A stretch of DNA of 11,243 nucleotides from Blautia sp. (lineage in GTDB: Bacteria > Bacillota > Clostridia > Lachnospirales > Lachnospiraceae). The notes under the pieces were generated by a model. The model saw only the letters and a program-made list of their open reading frames with translations, had not been told where the DNA came from and did not search any database. The stretch is taken from positions 1-11,243 of the forward strand of contig JAFOJB010000567.1 in NCBI GenBank assembly GCA_017420455.1, in the 5' to 3' direction. Both the position numbers and the translations under genes were made by a program. Each line of letters starts with the position of its first letter. Within the stretch, counting starts at the first letter, position 1. Below are positions 1 through 4,986 of the stretch, in pieces.

Positions 1-714
1 GGTGGTATGGGAAATGATGCAGGTAGACTTTCCTTCGGTGCGGCTCTCCAGCGCGGCACGGATCTGGGCGTGGTCATGGCCGTCGATCTCGATTACATGG
101 AAGCCGAAGGCCTCTGCCTTGGCCGCCAGATTCTCCAGAGGCATGACATCCTCTGTGTTGCCGCTGATCTGCAGATGATTCCGGTCAACGATCCAGGTAA
201 AATTGGTCAGGCCGAATTTTGCCGCGGACATGGCTGCTTCCCAGTTGCTTCCCTCTGCCAGCTCACCGTCGCCTGTCATCACAAAGACCCTGTTGTCCTT
301 CCCGTCCATTTTCAGGGCCAGGGCCATACCGGTTCCAAGGCCAAGTCCATGTCCCAGGGAACCTGTATTTGCCTCTACGCCGTTCACCTTCTTGGTGGGA
401 TGGCCGCCAAGCTTTGCGTCCAGCTTTCCAAAGGTATCCAGTACCTCCTGGCTGATATATCCATAGTCATGAAGAATGGCGTAAAGGGCTTCTGCAGAAT
501 GTCCCTTGCTCAGGACGAAATAATCCCTGCCATCCCATTTCGGGTTCTTCGGATCATGCTTCATATAATCATAAAGATTGACCAGCACATCTGTCTCGGA
601 AAGGTCGCCCCCAATATGCCCGCCGTTCCCGCTGATGATGATCTCCACCGTTTTCTCACGGATATCTGCTGCCTTCAGTTTCAGTTCCCTGATTTTTTCC
701 TCTGTCATGCTCAT
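1..714 (-). CDS. Transketolase, N-terminal subunit (partial, C-terminal end cut by window edge)
   Basis: This is the thiamine-diphosphate (ThDP) binding half of a transketolase made as two polypeptides; such enzymes move two-carbon ketol units between sugar phosphates in the cytoplasm. The 238 visible residues show GHIGGDLS at 32-39, SKGHSAEALYA at 69-79, HPTK at 105-108, GSLGHGLGLGTGMA at 118-131 and the ThDP/metal motif from GDGELAEGSNWEAA (148-161) to DRNHLQ (177-182). N-terminal subunits usually run to about 270-280 residues, so roughly 40 are missing beyond the left edge, where a C-terminal subunit would be expected. I chose the ATG at 714 because GGGAG lies 6 nt upstream; a second in-frame ATG at 708 is possible. 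It is codirectional with the FGGY kinase 217 bp upstream. The motif is GHIGG, where large transketolases have GHPGG. With a kinase neighbour, a specialised sugar-phosphate substrate such as apulose-4-phosphate is possible (inference); a general pentose-phosphate role is the alternative. Confidence 0.9.
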   Translation of the reverse strand, partial: MSMTEEKIRELKLKAADIREKTVEIIISGNGGHIGGDLSETDVLVNLYDYMKHDPKNPKWDGRDYFVLSKGHSAEALYAILHDYGYISQEVLDTFGKLDAKLGGHPTKKVNGVEANTGSLGHGLGLGTGMALALKMDGKDNRVFVMTGDGELAEGSNWEAAMSAAKFGLTNFTWIVDRNHLQISGNTEDVMPLENLAAKAEAFGFHVIEIDGHDHAQIRAALESRTEGKSTCIISHTT

Positions 715-733
715 ATCATTCTCCCGATCTTTT

Positions 734-860
734 GAATCTGTTTGCATTCCTTTTTTATCTGAAAATCTGTTTTTATTGTTTTTTTATCTGAAAATCTGTT
801 TGCAATGATTATTCTTCTCTGAAAATCTGTTTTCTGTGATCTTTCTTCTCTGAAAAATGC
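734..860. repeat. Imperfect tandem repeat, about 4.5 copies of 29-31 bp, between kinase and transketolase
   Basis: The core TCTGAAAATCTGTTT (plus strand) recurs with TCTG beginning at 758, 787 and 818. A diverged copy (TCTGAAAAATGCA) starts at 849, and a shortened one (TGAATCTGTTTGCA) covers 733-746. Spacings are 29, 29, 31 and 31 bp. On the transcribed minus strand the unit starts AAACAGATTTTCAGA and is A-rich and unlikely to fold. The last degenerate copy runs into the ribosome binding site of the transketolase gene. The rest of this gap (861-931) shows only a weak GACAG/CTGTC inverted repeat and no convincing terminator or promoter, so read-through from the kinase gene is plausible. Confidence 0.75.
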
Positions 861-931
861 ACTGTCATCTTTCCTTCCGACAGCGTCTGTCCGGTCATTC
901 CTTCCGCAATCCTGCTGCAGACAGTTTTTCT

Positions 932-2413
932 TTACTTCAGAAGTTTTCCGATGGCTTCCTTCCAGCCCTGCACCTTCTTTTCTCTTGCCTCCTGCTTCAT
1001 CTGAGGCTGGTACATCTGGTAAGAAATGGCATTATAGACCTTCTCATCATACAGACCTGCCGCCATTCCCGCGGTATAAACGGCACCCAGCACGGAAAGC
1101 TCTTCCGCATCCGGAATCCTTATGGCAGCGTCTGCGATATCGCTCTGGAACTGCATAAGATAACCGTTCCGGGTAGGTCCGCCGTCCACGCAAAGCTCCG
1201 GAATGGCAAGACCCGTATCGGAGCGCATGGCATCTACCACATCACGGATCTGGTAAGCGATGCTTTCACAGGCAGCCTTCACGATTTCTTTCTTTCCGGT
1301 GGTACGGCTCATGCCGTAGATCATCGCCTTTGCTTCATTGTTCCACCACGGAGCCCCGAGACCCGAAAACGCGGGAATAATATAAGTGCCGTCCTCCGGA
1401 TTCGCTTCTCTGGAAAGCCCTTCTGTCTCCCCTGCGGAACCGATCAGGCCCAGGTCATTTTTGAGCCAGGTGATGACTGCTCCTGTGTAATTGATGTTTC
1501 CTTCCAGTACATAGGAAACCTTTCCCCCCACCTTCCAGGCGAGAGAGGTGGCAAGACCGTGCTGGCTCTGGCGGAATTCTCCGCCGATATTCATCATGAC
1601 GGAGGAACCGGTCCCGTAGGTCACCTTTATACCGCCGCTCTGACGGCAGTTGTGCCCGAACAGAGCTCCGTGGGAATCTCCCAGCACTCCCCGGATGGGA
1701 ATCGGAGCGGGAAGATAGCCTTCCAGATCCGTACAGCCGTATTCTCCGTCGGAATCCATCAGCGCAGGCAGAGCAGCCATCGGAACGCCGAACATCCTGC
1801 AGAGATCCTCATCCCAGCGCAGAGTCTGGAGATTCAGAAGCTGTGTACGGCTGGCATTGGAATAATCCGTATAGAAGGAGGCGCCTTTTGTAAAGCGATA
1901 GATCAGATAGGCGTCCATTGTGCCCATTGCCAGGCTGCCTTCTTCGGAGGCTTTTTTTACTGCAGGTTCGTTCTGCAGCAGCCAGGCCATTTTGGAAGCA
2001 GGAAAGAAGGGAGAGATCTTGATGCCGGTTTTCTGATATACCTCTACCGCACAGTGATATTTTTCTTCCACCTGGCTGCAGATATCGGTTGCCCTTGCGC
2101 ATTGCCACACAATAGCTTTCGCGAGCGGAGCCCCGCTGTTTTTATCCCAGGCAACGGTGGTCTCCCTCTGGTTGGTGATCCCCATTGCTTTGATCTTTTC
2201 TTTCGGTACTCCTGTTTTCTCGATGACGTTCTTTAATACCTGCAGGCTGTTTGCCCAGATCTGGCCTGCATCGTGGGAGACATATCCCTCCTCACTGATG
2301 ATCTGGTCGTGGGGAAGGTCCTCCCGTCCCACGATCCGTCCGGATGCATCTACAAGCACTCCTTTGGTCCCCTGGGTACTCTGGTCAATTCCCAAAATGT
2401 AAAACTCACTCAT
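932..2413 (-). CDS. FGGY-family carbohydrate kinase, glycerol-kinase-like (substrate uncertain; possibly apulose kinase)
   Basis: A cytoplasmic ATP-dependent sugar or polyol kinase of 493 residues, normal for the FGGY family. Visible motifs: ATP-phosphate loop DQSTQGTKG (10-18), GITNQRETT (78-86) with the Arg83-Glu84 pair that binds substrate in glycerol kinase, VWQC (102-105), GTMDAYL (164-170), YTDYSNASRT (181-190), the presumed catalytic base Asp246 in GDSHGALFG (245-253), PAFSGLGAPWW (347-357) and adenosine-site DGGPTRNGYLMQFQSD (410-425). It aligns by eye with glycerol kinase along its length, but substrate-site positions differ: SPFF replaces DPYF (Tyr to Phe), GDSHG replaces GDQQA, and TGSS replaces the TGCF that carries a glycerol-contacting Phe. 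Glycerol is therefore doubtful. The start is the ATG at 2413, with AAGGAG 5 nt upstream; an ATG eight codons earlier has no such site. It precedes a split-transketolase subunit and is divergent from a DeoR regulator, fitting catabolism of a ketose. Family is certain, substrate is not. Confidence 0.9.
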   Translation of the reverse strand: MSEFYILGIDQSTQGTKGVLVDASGRIVGREDLPHDQIISEEGYVSHDAGQIWANSLQVLKNVIEKTGVPKEKIKAMGITNQRETTVAWDKNSGAPLAKAIVWQCARATDICSQVEEKYHCAVEVYQKTGIKISPFFPASKMAWLLQNEPAVKKASEEGSLAMGTMDAYLIYRFTKGASFYTDYSNASRTQLLNLQTLRWDEDLCRMFGVPMAALPALMDSDGEYGCTDLEGYLPAPIPIRGVLGDSHGALFGHNCRQSGGIKVTYGTGSSVMMNIGGEFRQSQHGLATSLAWKVGGKVSYVLEGNINYTGAVITWLKNDLGLIGSAGETEGLSREANPEDGTYIIPAFSGLGAPWWNNEAKAMIYGMSRTTGKKEIVKAACESIAYQIRDVVDAMRSDTGLAIPELCVDGGPTRNGYLMQFQSDIADAAIRIPDAEELSVLGAVYTAGMAAGLYDEKVYNAISYQMYQPQMKQEAREKKVQGWKEAIGKLLK

Positions 2414-2521
2414 AGGCTCTCCTTTTGCCTCATACAATAACTGTTCTGTAAAGAATGAAAATTATGTAGGCTCTTTTTGCTTTTGTATTTCTTTAAATCA
2501 TCCTGTTTTTTGTATGACCTC

Positions 2522-2550
2522 ATTATATGTGATTTTGTCCCGGATGTCAA
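2522..2550 (-). promoter_or_regulatory. Sigma-A promoter for the kinase-transketolase unit
   Basis: On the minus strand, a perfect TTGACA (plus 2545-2550) and a perfect TATAAT (plus 2522-2527) are separated by exactly 17 bp. Transcription should start near 2515, giving a 5' UTR of about 100 nt before the kinase ATG at 2413. A TTTCGTTTT box ends up just upstream of the -35, so such a consensus promoter is probably held down by the DeoR repressor. Confidence 0.9.
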
Positions 2551-2557
2551 TAGGAAA

Positions 2558-2701
2558 TTTTCGTTTTTTGTTCTTTATATGTTCTTTTTCGAACATCATT
2601 GAGAAACTGTTTTCTCTTGCCTTTCGTTTTAATCTATAGTATACTGGAATCAGTGTTCGAAATCACACAAATCAGAATTGAAAAATCGCCCGGCGTTCGA
2701 A
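2558..2701. promoter_or_regulatory. Cluster of candidate DeoR-family operator boxes in the divergent intergenic region
   Basis: Two motif types recur between the divergent genes. TTTCGTTTT occurs at 2559-2567, just upstream of the kinase -35, and at 2622-2630, inside the spacer of the regulator's own promoter. The palindrome TTCGAA occurs at 2588-2593 (as TTCGAACA), 2656-2661 (as TGTTCGAA, at the predicted start of the regulator mRNA) and 2696-2701. Several DeoR-family repressors bind TTTCG-type sequences (general knowledge of the family). The placement over both promoters suggests repression of the kinase unit and autoregulation; which motif is bound is inference. Confidence 0.5.
2617..2645 (+). 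promoter_or_regulatory. Promoter of the DeoR-family regulator gene
   Basis: TTGCCT (2617-2622) and TATACT (2640-2645) lie 17 bp apart, matching the sigma-A consensus at 4/6 and 5/6 positions. The predicted start near 2652 abuts TGTTCGAA at 2654-2661, and TTTCGTTTT lies within the spacer. It is weaker than the divergent kinase promoter. Confidence 0.65.
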
Positions 2702-2712
2702 GCCGCAAAGTG

Positions 2713-2731
2713 ACTGGCATCGAATGTCAGT
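2713..2731. repeat. Short inverted repeat in the regulator's leader
   Basis: ACTGGCAT, CGA, ATGTCAGT: eight-base arms with one G-T pairing and a 3-base centre, 30 bp before the regulator's ATG. A shorter relative, ACTG-GAAT-CAGT, lies at 2643-2654 overlapping the -10 box. Either may be a further operator or a small mRNA hairpin; function unknown. Confidence 0.4.
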
Positions 2732-2760
2732 ATATACCTGCGAATAAGAGGAGAAAACCT

Positions 2761-3522
2761 ATGAATCTTTCAAGACATGCCCGGATCATAGAAATCATGG
2801 AAAAACAGACGCCCATCAGCGTCCGGGAGCTGGCCGAAAAGGCCGGCTGCACAGAAATGACCATCCGCCGGAATCTGGACCAGCTCCAGGAAAAGGGGCT
2901 TGTCCGCAGAGAGCACGGTTATGCCTATCTGCAGCGTTCCGCCAGAAATACCGACTATTTTGCGGAAATGCAGGAAAATGTGGAGGAAAAAAAGGCCATC
3001 GCCCGGATCGCCCTGGAACTTGTCAGGCCGGATATGAGCATCTGCCTGGATTCCGGAACCACCATACAGCAGCTGGTAGAACTGATCCCGGAAGACTTCC
3101 CGTTGTCAGTCATCACCCCAAGCCTGGCTGCTGCCATGGCTCTTTCCTCCAAAAAAGAGGTCAATGTCCTGATGCCCGGCGGATTCCTTCATCACTCCAA
3201 CCGATCCCTCCTGATCGATCAGCCGGACGCATTGCTTCGCTACCATGCAGACATCGCCTTTATCTCCTGCCGGTCCTTCCAACTCCCGGGGGGTACCTTC
3301 GAGCATACCCAGACCCTGACCAATACCAAGCGGGCCCTGGCCTCCATCGCGAAGGAACGGATCCTCCTGCTGGACCACACCAAATGGGACATCACCTCCA
3401 TCTTCAACTGCATTCCCCTGGAGCAGATCGATATGATCATCACCGATGATAAAACACCGGAAGCTGCCGTCCAGAAGGCAAAGGAGCTTGGAAAAACCGT
3501 GAGAATTGCCGATGTTCCATGA
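2761..3522 (+). CDS. DeoR-family transcriptional regulator
   Basis: A cytoplasmic repressor-type regulator of 253 residues, the normal family length. The N-terminal winged helix-turn-helix has ISVRELAEKAGCTEMTIRRNLDQL at about 19-42, then the wing LVRREHGYAYL (47-57). The C-terminal DeoRC sensor domain, which in this family binds a phosphorylated sugar, shows LDSGTT (96-101), VITPS (117-121), MPGG (138-141), a late LLLDHTKW (202-209) and IDMIITDD (223-230). The start is the ATG at 2761, preceded by AGAGGAGAAAACCT; the frame stays open upstream to 2599, but that lies before the predicted transcription start. It is divergent from the kinase-transketolase unit, so it likely controls that unit and itself, with a sugar phosphate (perhaps the kinase product) as inducer. 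The wing reads EHGYA, where many members have THGGA. Confidence 0.92.
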   Translation: MNLSRHARIIEIMEKQTPISVRELAEKAGCTEMTIRRNLDQLQEKGLVRREHGYAYLQRSARNTDYFAEMQENVEEKKAIARIALELVRPDMSICLDSGTTIQQLVELIPEDFPLSVITPSLAAAMALSSKKEVNVLMPGGFLHHSNRSLLIDQPDALLRYHADIAFISCRSFQLPGGTFEHTQTLTNTKRALASIAKERILLLDHTKWDITSIFNCIPLEQIDMIITDDKTPEAAVQKAKELGKTVRIADVP

Positions 3523-3600
3523 ATGGTTCCCTTGGTCTGTCTCAGTGCAAAAAGGCATCATTTTGCTGAACGGTCTTTTTGCCCTGGAATCATGAATAAA

Positions 3601-3653
3601 AGAGGGGCTGTGAAAAACGGAATTTTTCAATCCCGTTTTTTCACAGCCCCTCT
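3601..3653. terminator. Bidirectional intrinsic terminator between regulator and small heat-shock gene
   Basis: A long hairpin with arms 3601-3620 and 3633-3653: AGAGGGGCTGTGAAAAACGG pairs with its complement apart from one extra base, with a 12-base loop. Reading minus, the stem is followed by TTTTATTCATG, a good U-tract for ending the small heat-shock mRNA; reading plus, the following bases are less U-rich. It sits between convergent genes and probably serves both. A smaller stem, GCAAAAAG (3547-3554) with CTTTTTGC (3575-3582), lies just after the regulator gene and is less convincing. Confidence 0.85.
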
Positions 3654-3697
3654 GCCGTTCATTGTTTGTCTGTAACTGTTATCTTGTCAGTTTTCTG

Positions 3698-4147
3698 TCA
3701 CCCTTCGATCAGGATCGCTTTCTTCTCCGGAACCTTCGGCGCGTCCTTTTTCGGAATCTGAAGACTGAGAACGCCATGTTCAAATTTCGCTCTGATATCC
3801 TCCTCTGTCAGGTTCTCACCAACATAGAAGCTTCTCTGCAGTGCACCGGCGTAACGCTCCTGACGGATCATTCTGCCTTTCTTATCATTCTCGTCCTTGT
3901 CAAGACCCTTTGCCGCGCTCACGATCAGGTTTCCTTTGTGCAGCTCCAGCGTAATCTCGTCTTTTTTGAACCCCGGCAGGTCGATATCCATTTCATAATG
4001 ATCGTCCATCTCGTGGACATCTGTTTTCATCAATCTGTCGGCATGTCTGCCGTACAGCTTCTTCTCTGTTCTGTCTGCATCTGTGAACTCCGGAAAATCA
4101 AACCAGTCATCAAACAAGCTTTCTCCAAAAATACTCGGCATCAACAT
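3698..4147 (-). CDS. Small heat-shock protein, Hsp20/alpha-crystallin family
   Basis: An ATP-independent holdase chaperone that binds unfolding proteins as oligomers. The 149 residues have the family layout: N-terminal arm MLMPSIFGESLFDDWFDFPEF (1-21, split here as start and end of the arm), alpha-crystallin domain from about KTDVHEMDDHYEMDIDLPGF (41-60) to LTEEDIRAKFEHGVLSL (113-129) with the AxFxxGVLxLxxPK signature (120-133), and a C-terminal tail with the IxI motif ILI (145-147) used for oligomer assembly. The start is the ATG at 4147, with AAAGGAGG 8 nt upstream; an in-frame TTG at 4153 is too close to that site. It stands alone, with its own CIRCE-controlled promoter upstream and a terminator downstream. 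Regulation by the HrcA repressor is expected from the CIRCE element. Identification is secure. Confidence 0.96.
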   Translation of the reverse strand: MLMPSIFGESLFDDWFDFPEFTDADRTEKKLYGRHADRLMKTDVHEMDDHYEMDIDLPGFKKDEITLELHKGNLIVSAAKGLDKDENDKKGRMIRQERYAGALQRSFYVGENLTEEDIRAKFEHGVLSLQIPKKDAPKVPEKKAILIEG

Positions 4148-4242
4148 AATCAATTCCTCCTTTTACTCAACCACATGAATATGTTCGGAGCATTGGGACG
4201 GAGGTTTTTTCATTATCCTGAAAGATCTCTGTTCCTTTGTTC
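4148..4242 (-). promoter_or_regulatory. 5' UTR of hsp20 with possible Shine-Dalgarno sequestering fold
   Basis: The predicted leader is about 95 nt. CCUCC (plus 4200-4204) could pair with GGAGG of the ribosome binding site (plus 4156-4160), enclosing a small ACAU-AUUC-AUGU hairpin. Such pairing resembles an RNA thermometer, which many bacterial small heat-shock genes carry. The closing stem is only five pairs and has mismatched flanks, so this is tentative. Confidence 0.3.
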
Positions 4243-4248
4243 ATTATT

Positions 4249-4277
4249 GTTATAGCTCTTTTGTTAGCACTTGTCAA
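4249..4277 (-). promoter_or_regulatory. Sigma-A promoter of the small heat-shock gene
   Basis: On the minus strand, perfect TTGACA (plus 4272-4277) and TATAAC (plus 4249-4254) lie 17 bp apart; the start is expected near 4242. The CIRCE operator covers the -35 box and part of the spacer, so HrcA binding would block RNA polymerase. Confidence 0.9.
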
Positions 4278-4290
4278 GAGTGAGTGCTAA
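4264..4290. promoter_or_regulatory. CIRCE element (HrcA operator)
   Basis: TTAGCACTT (4264-4272), a 9-bp spacer, and GAGTGCTAA (4282-4290). The consensus is TTAGCACTC-N9-GAGTGCTAA, so the match is 17 of 18 arm positions with exact spacing. It overlaps the -35 of the hsp20 promoter, which points to HrcA repression relieved by heat shock. CIRCE elements usually control groESL and the hrcA-dnaK operon; a stand-alone hsp20 under CIRCE is less common but fits the function. Confidence 0.95.
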
Positions 4291-4349
4291 AAAATCTGTG
4301 AACTTTTTGTGTTTTGTTTTTCATTACATCTTTTCTTCTTTTCAATATA

Positions 4350-4385
4350 TGCTAGAATAGACTTACCATATCAGATTTGATCTGA
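4350..4385 (+). promoter_or_regulatory. Likely promoter and inverted repeat ahead of the DUF212 gene
   Basis: TGCTAGAAT (4350-4358) looks like an extended -10 box with TG one base before the hexamer; no good -35 is seen. Downstream, TCAGAT-TTG-ATCTGA (4371-4385) is a perfect 6-bp inverted repeat with a 3-base centre, ending 7 bp before the GGGGG ribosome binding site. It could be an operator or a leader hairpin. Confidence 0.45.
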
Positions 4386-4405
4386 AAAGGAACGGGGGAT
4401 TCATT

Positions 4406-4867
4406 ATGTCCATATTCAGCATCGCACAAAACAAAATTCTTATTACCGGCTGCATTGCCTGGATCTGTTCCCAGGCAGCCAAAGTCGTCATCTTTCTGAT
4501 CATAAACAAGCACATCGTATGGGAACGCCTTATCGGAGACGGCGGCATGCCCAGCAGCCATTCCGCCACCGTCACCTCTGTTGCCGTAGCCACTGCTCTC
4601 ACCTGCGGATGGGATTCCCCTGTGTTTGCCGTAGCCTGCATCATGGCTCTGATCGTCATGCACGACGCCATGGGAGTCCGGCAGGAAACCGGAAAACAGA
4701 CCAAGGTCATTAAAAGCATGATGGAGCTCATTGAGTCCATGGGAGAAGGGAAGCTTACTCCCGAAGAAACTCTTAAGGAATTCGTAGGACACACAAGACG
4801 TCAGGTATTTGTAGGCCTGATCCTCGGTATTCTGGTGGCAGTCCTGGTCAACTGGGAATATGTATGA
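4406..4867 (+). CDS. Divergent PAP2 family protein (DUF212, YuiD-like) membrane protein
   Basis: A 153-residue membrane protein of the family distantly related to PAP2 acid phosphatases; its physiological role is not well established. It has hydrophobic segments at about 11-33, 53-68, 73-86 and 133-149. Family motifs are GDGGMPSSHSATV (44-56, matching the PSSH phosphatase-like motif), HDAMGVRQETGKQ (86-98) and EFVGHTRRQVFVGLILG (125-141). The start is the ATG at 4406, with a GGGGG ribosome binding site 7 nt upstream. The gene stands alone: it is divergent from hsp20, and its stop codon overlaps the A-run of a terminator. By analogy with PAP2 enzymes it may act on a lipid or isoprenoid phosphate, but that is inference only. 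Confidence 0.92.
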   Translation: MSIFSIAQNKILITGCIAWICSQAAKVVIFLIINKHIVWERLIGDGGMPSSHSATVTSVAVATALTCGWDSPVFAVACIMALIVMHDAMGVRQETGKQTKVIKSMMELIESMGEGKLTPEETLKEFVGHTRRQVFVGLILGILVAVLVNWEYV

Positions 4868-4925
4868 AAAAACCCTGAGATTCCTCTCCGGCATGATCGC
4901 CGCCGGGGAAATCTCAGGGTTTTTT
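4867..4925. terminator. Bidirectional intrinsic terminator between DUF212 gene and glgP
   Basis: A perfect 16-bp inverted repeat: AAAAAACCCTGAGATT (4867-4882) pairs with 4910-4925, which ends in TTTTTT. Inside, CCGGC and GCCGGG can extend the stem. The symmetry of A-run and T-run makes it effective in both directions, ending DUF212 mRNA (plus) and ileS-glgP mRNA (minus). The left arm begins at the last base of the DUF212 stop codon. Confidence 0.92.
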
Positions 4926-4930
4926 CATTA

Positions 4931-4959
4931 CAGTACCCGGCCTCGCCGGCCGGGTACTG
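4931..4959. repeat. GC-rich perfect hairpin after glgP
   Basis: CAGTACCCGGCC (4931-4942), loop TCGCC, GGCCGGGTACTG (4948-4959): a perfect 12-bp stem. It lies 5 bp beyond the bidirectional terminator and 28 bp after the glgP stop. Read minus it has no U-tract of its own, so it may protect the 3' end of the mRNA, assist termination, or be a copy of a dispersed palindromic repeat. Confidence 0.75.
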
Positions 4960-4986
4960 CCTGTGTTTATTCTTTTTTATTCTTTC

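Noticed and set aside
734..860. CRISPR array, because of the 29-31 bp period
   Set aside because: The similarity runs through the spacers, the conserved core is only about 15 bp, copies decay progressively, and there are no cas genes. It is a diverged tandem repeat.
857..2236. Long plus-strand open frame (459 codons) opposite the FGGY kinase
   Set aside because: The opposite strand carries all the conserved FGGY motifs. The translation of this frame is rich in His, Arg, Cys and Phe, matches no family I know, and has no ribosome binding site.
932..2413. Calling the FGGY kinase glycerol kinase (glpK)
   Set aside because: Overall similarity is high, but the Tyr of DPYF, the Gln of GDQQ and the Phe of TGCF, which line the glycerol pocket, are all changed, and no glycerol genes are nearby.
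2599..2760. Longer N-terminus for the DeoR regulator
   Set aside because: The frame is open, but it covers the regulator's own promoter and predicted transcription start. The ATG at 2761 has a good ribosome binding site and gives the normal family length.
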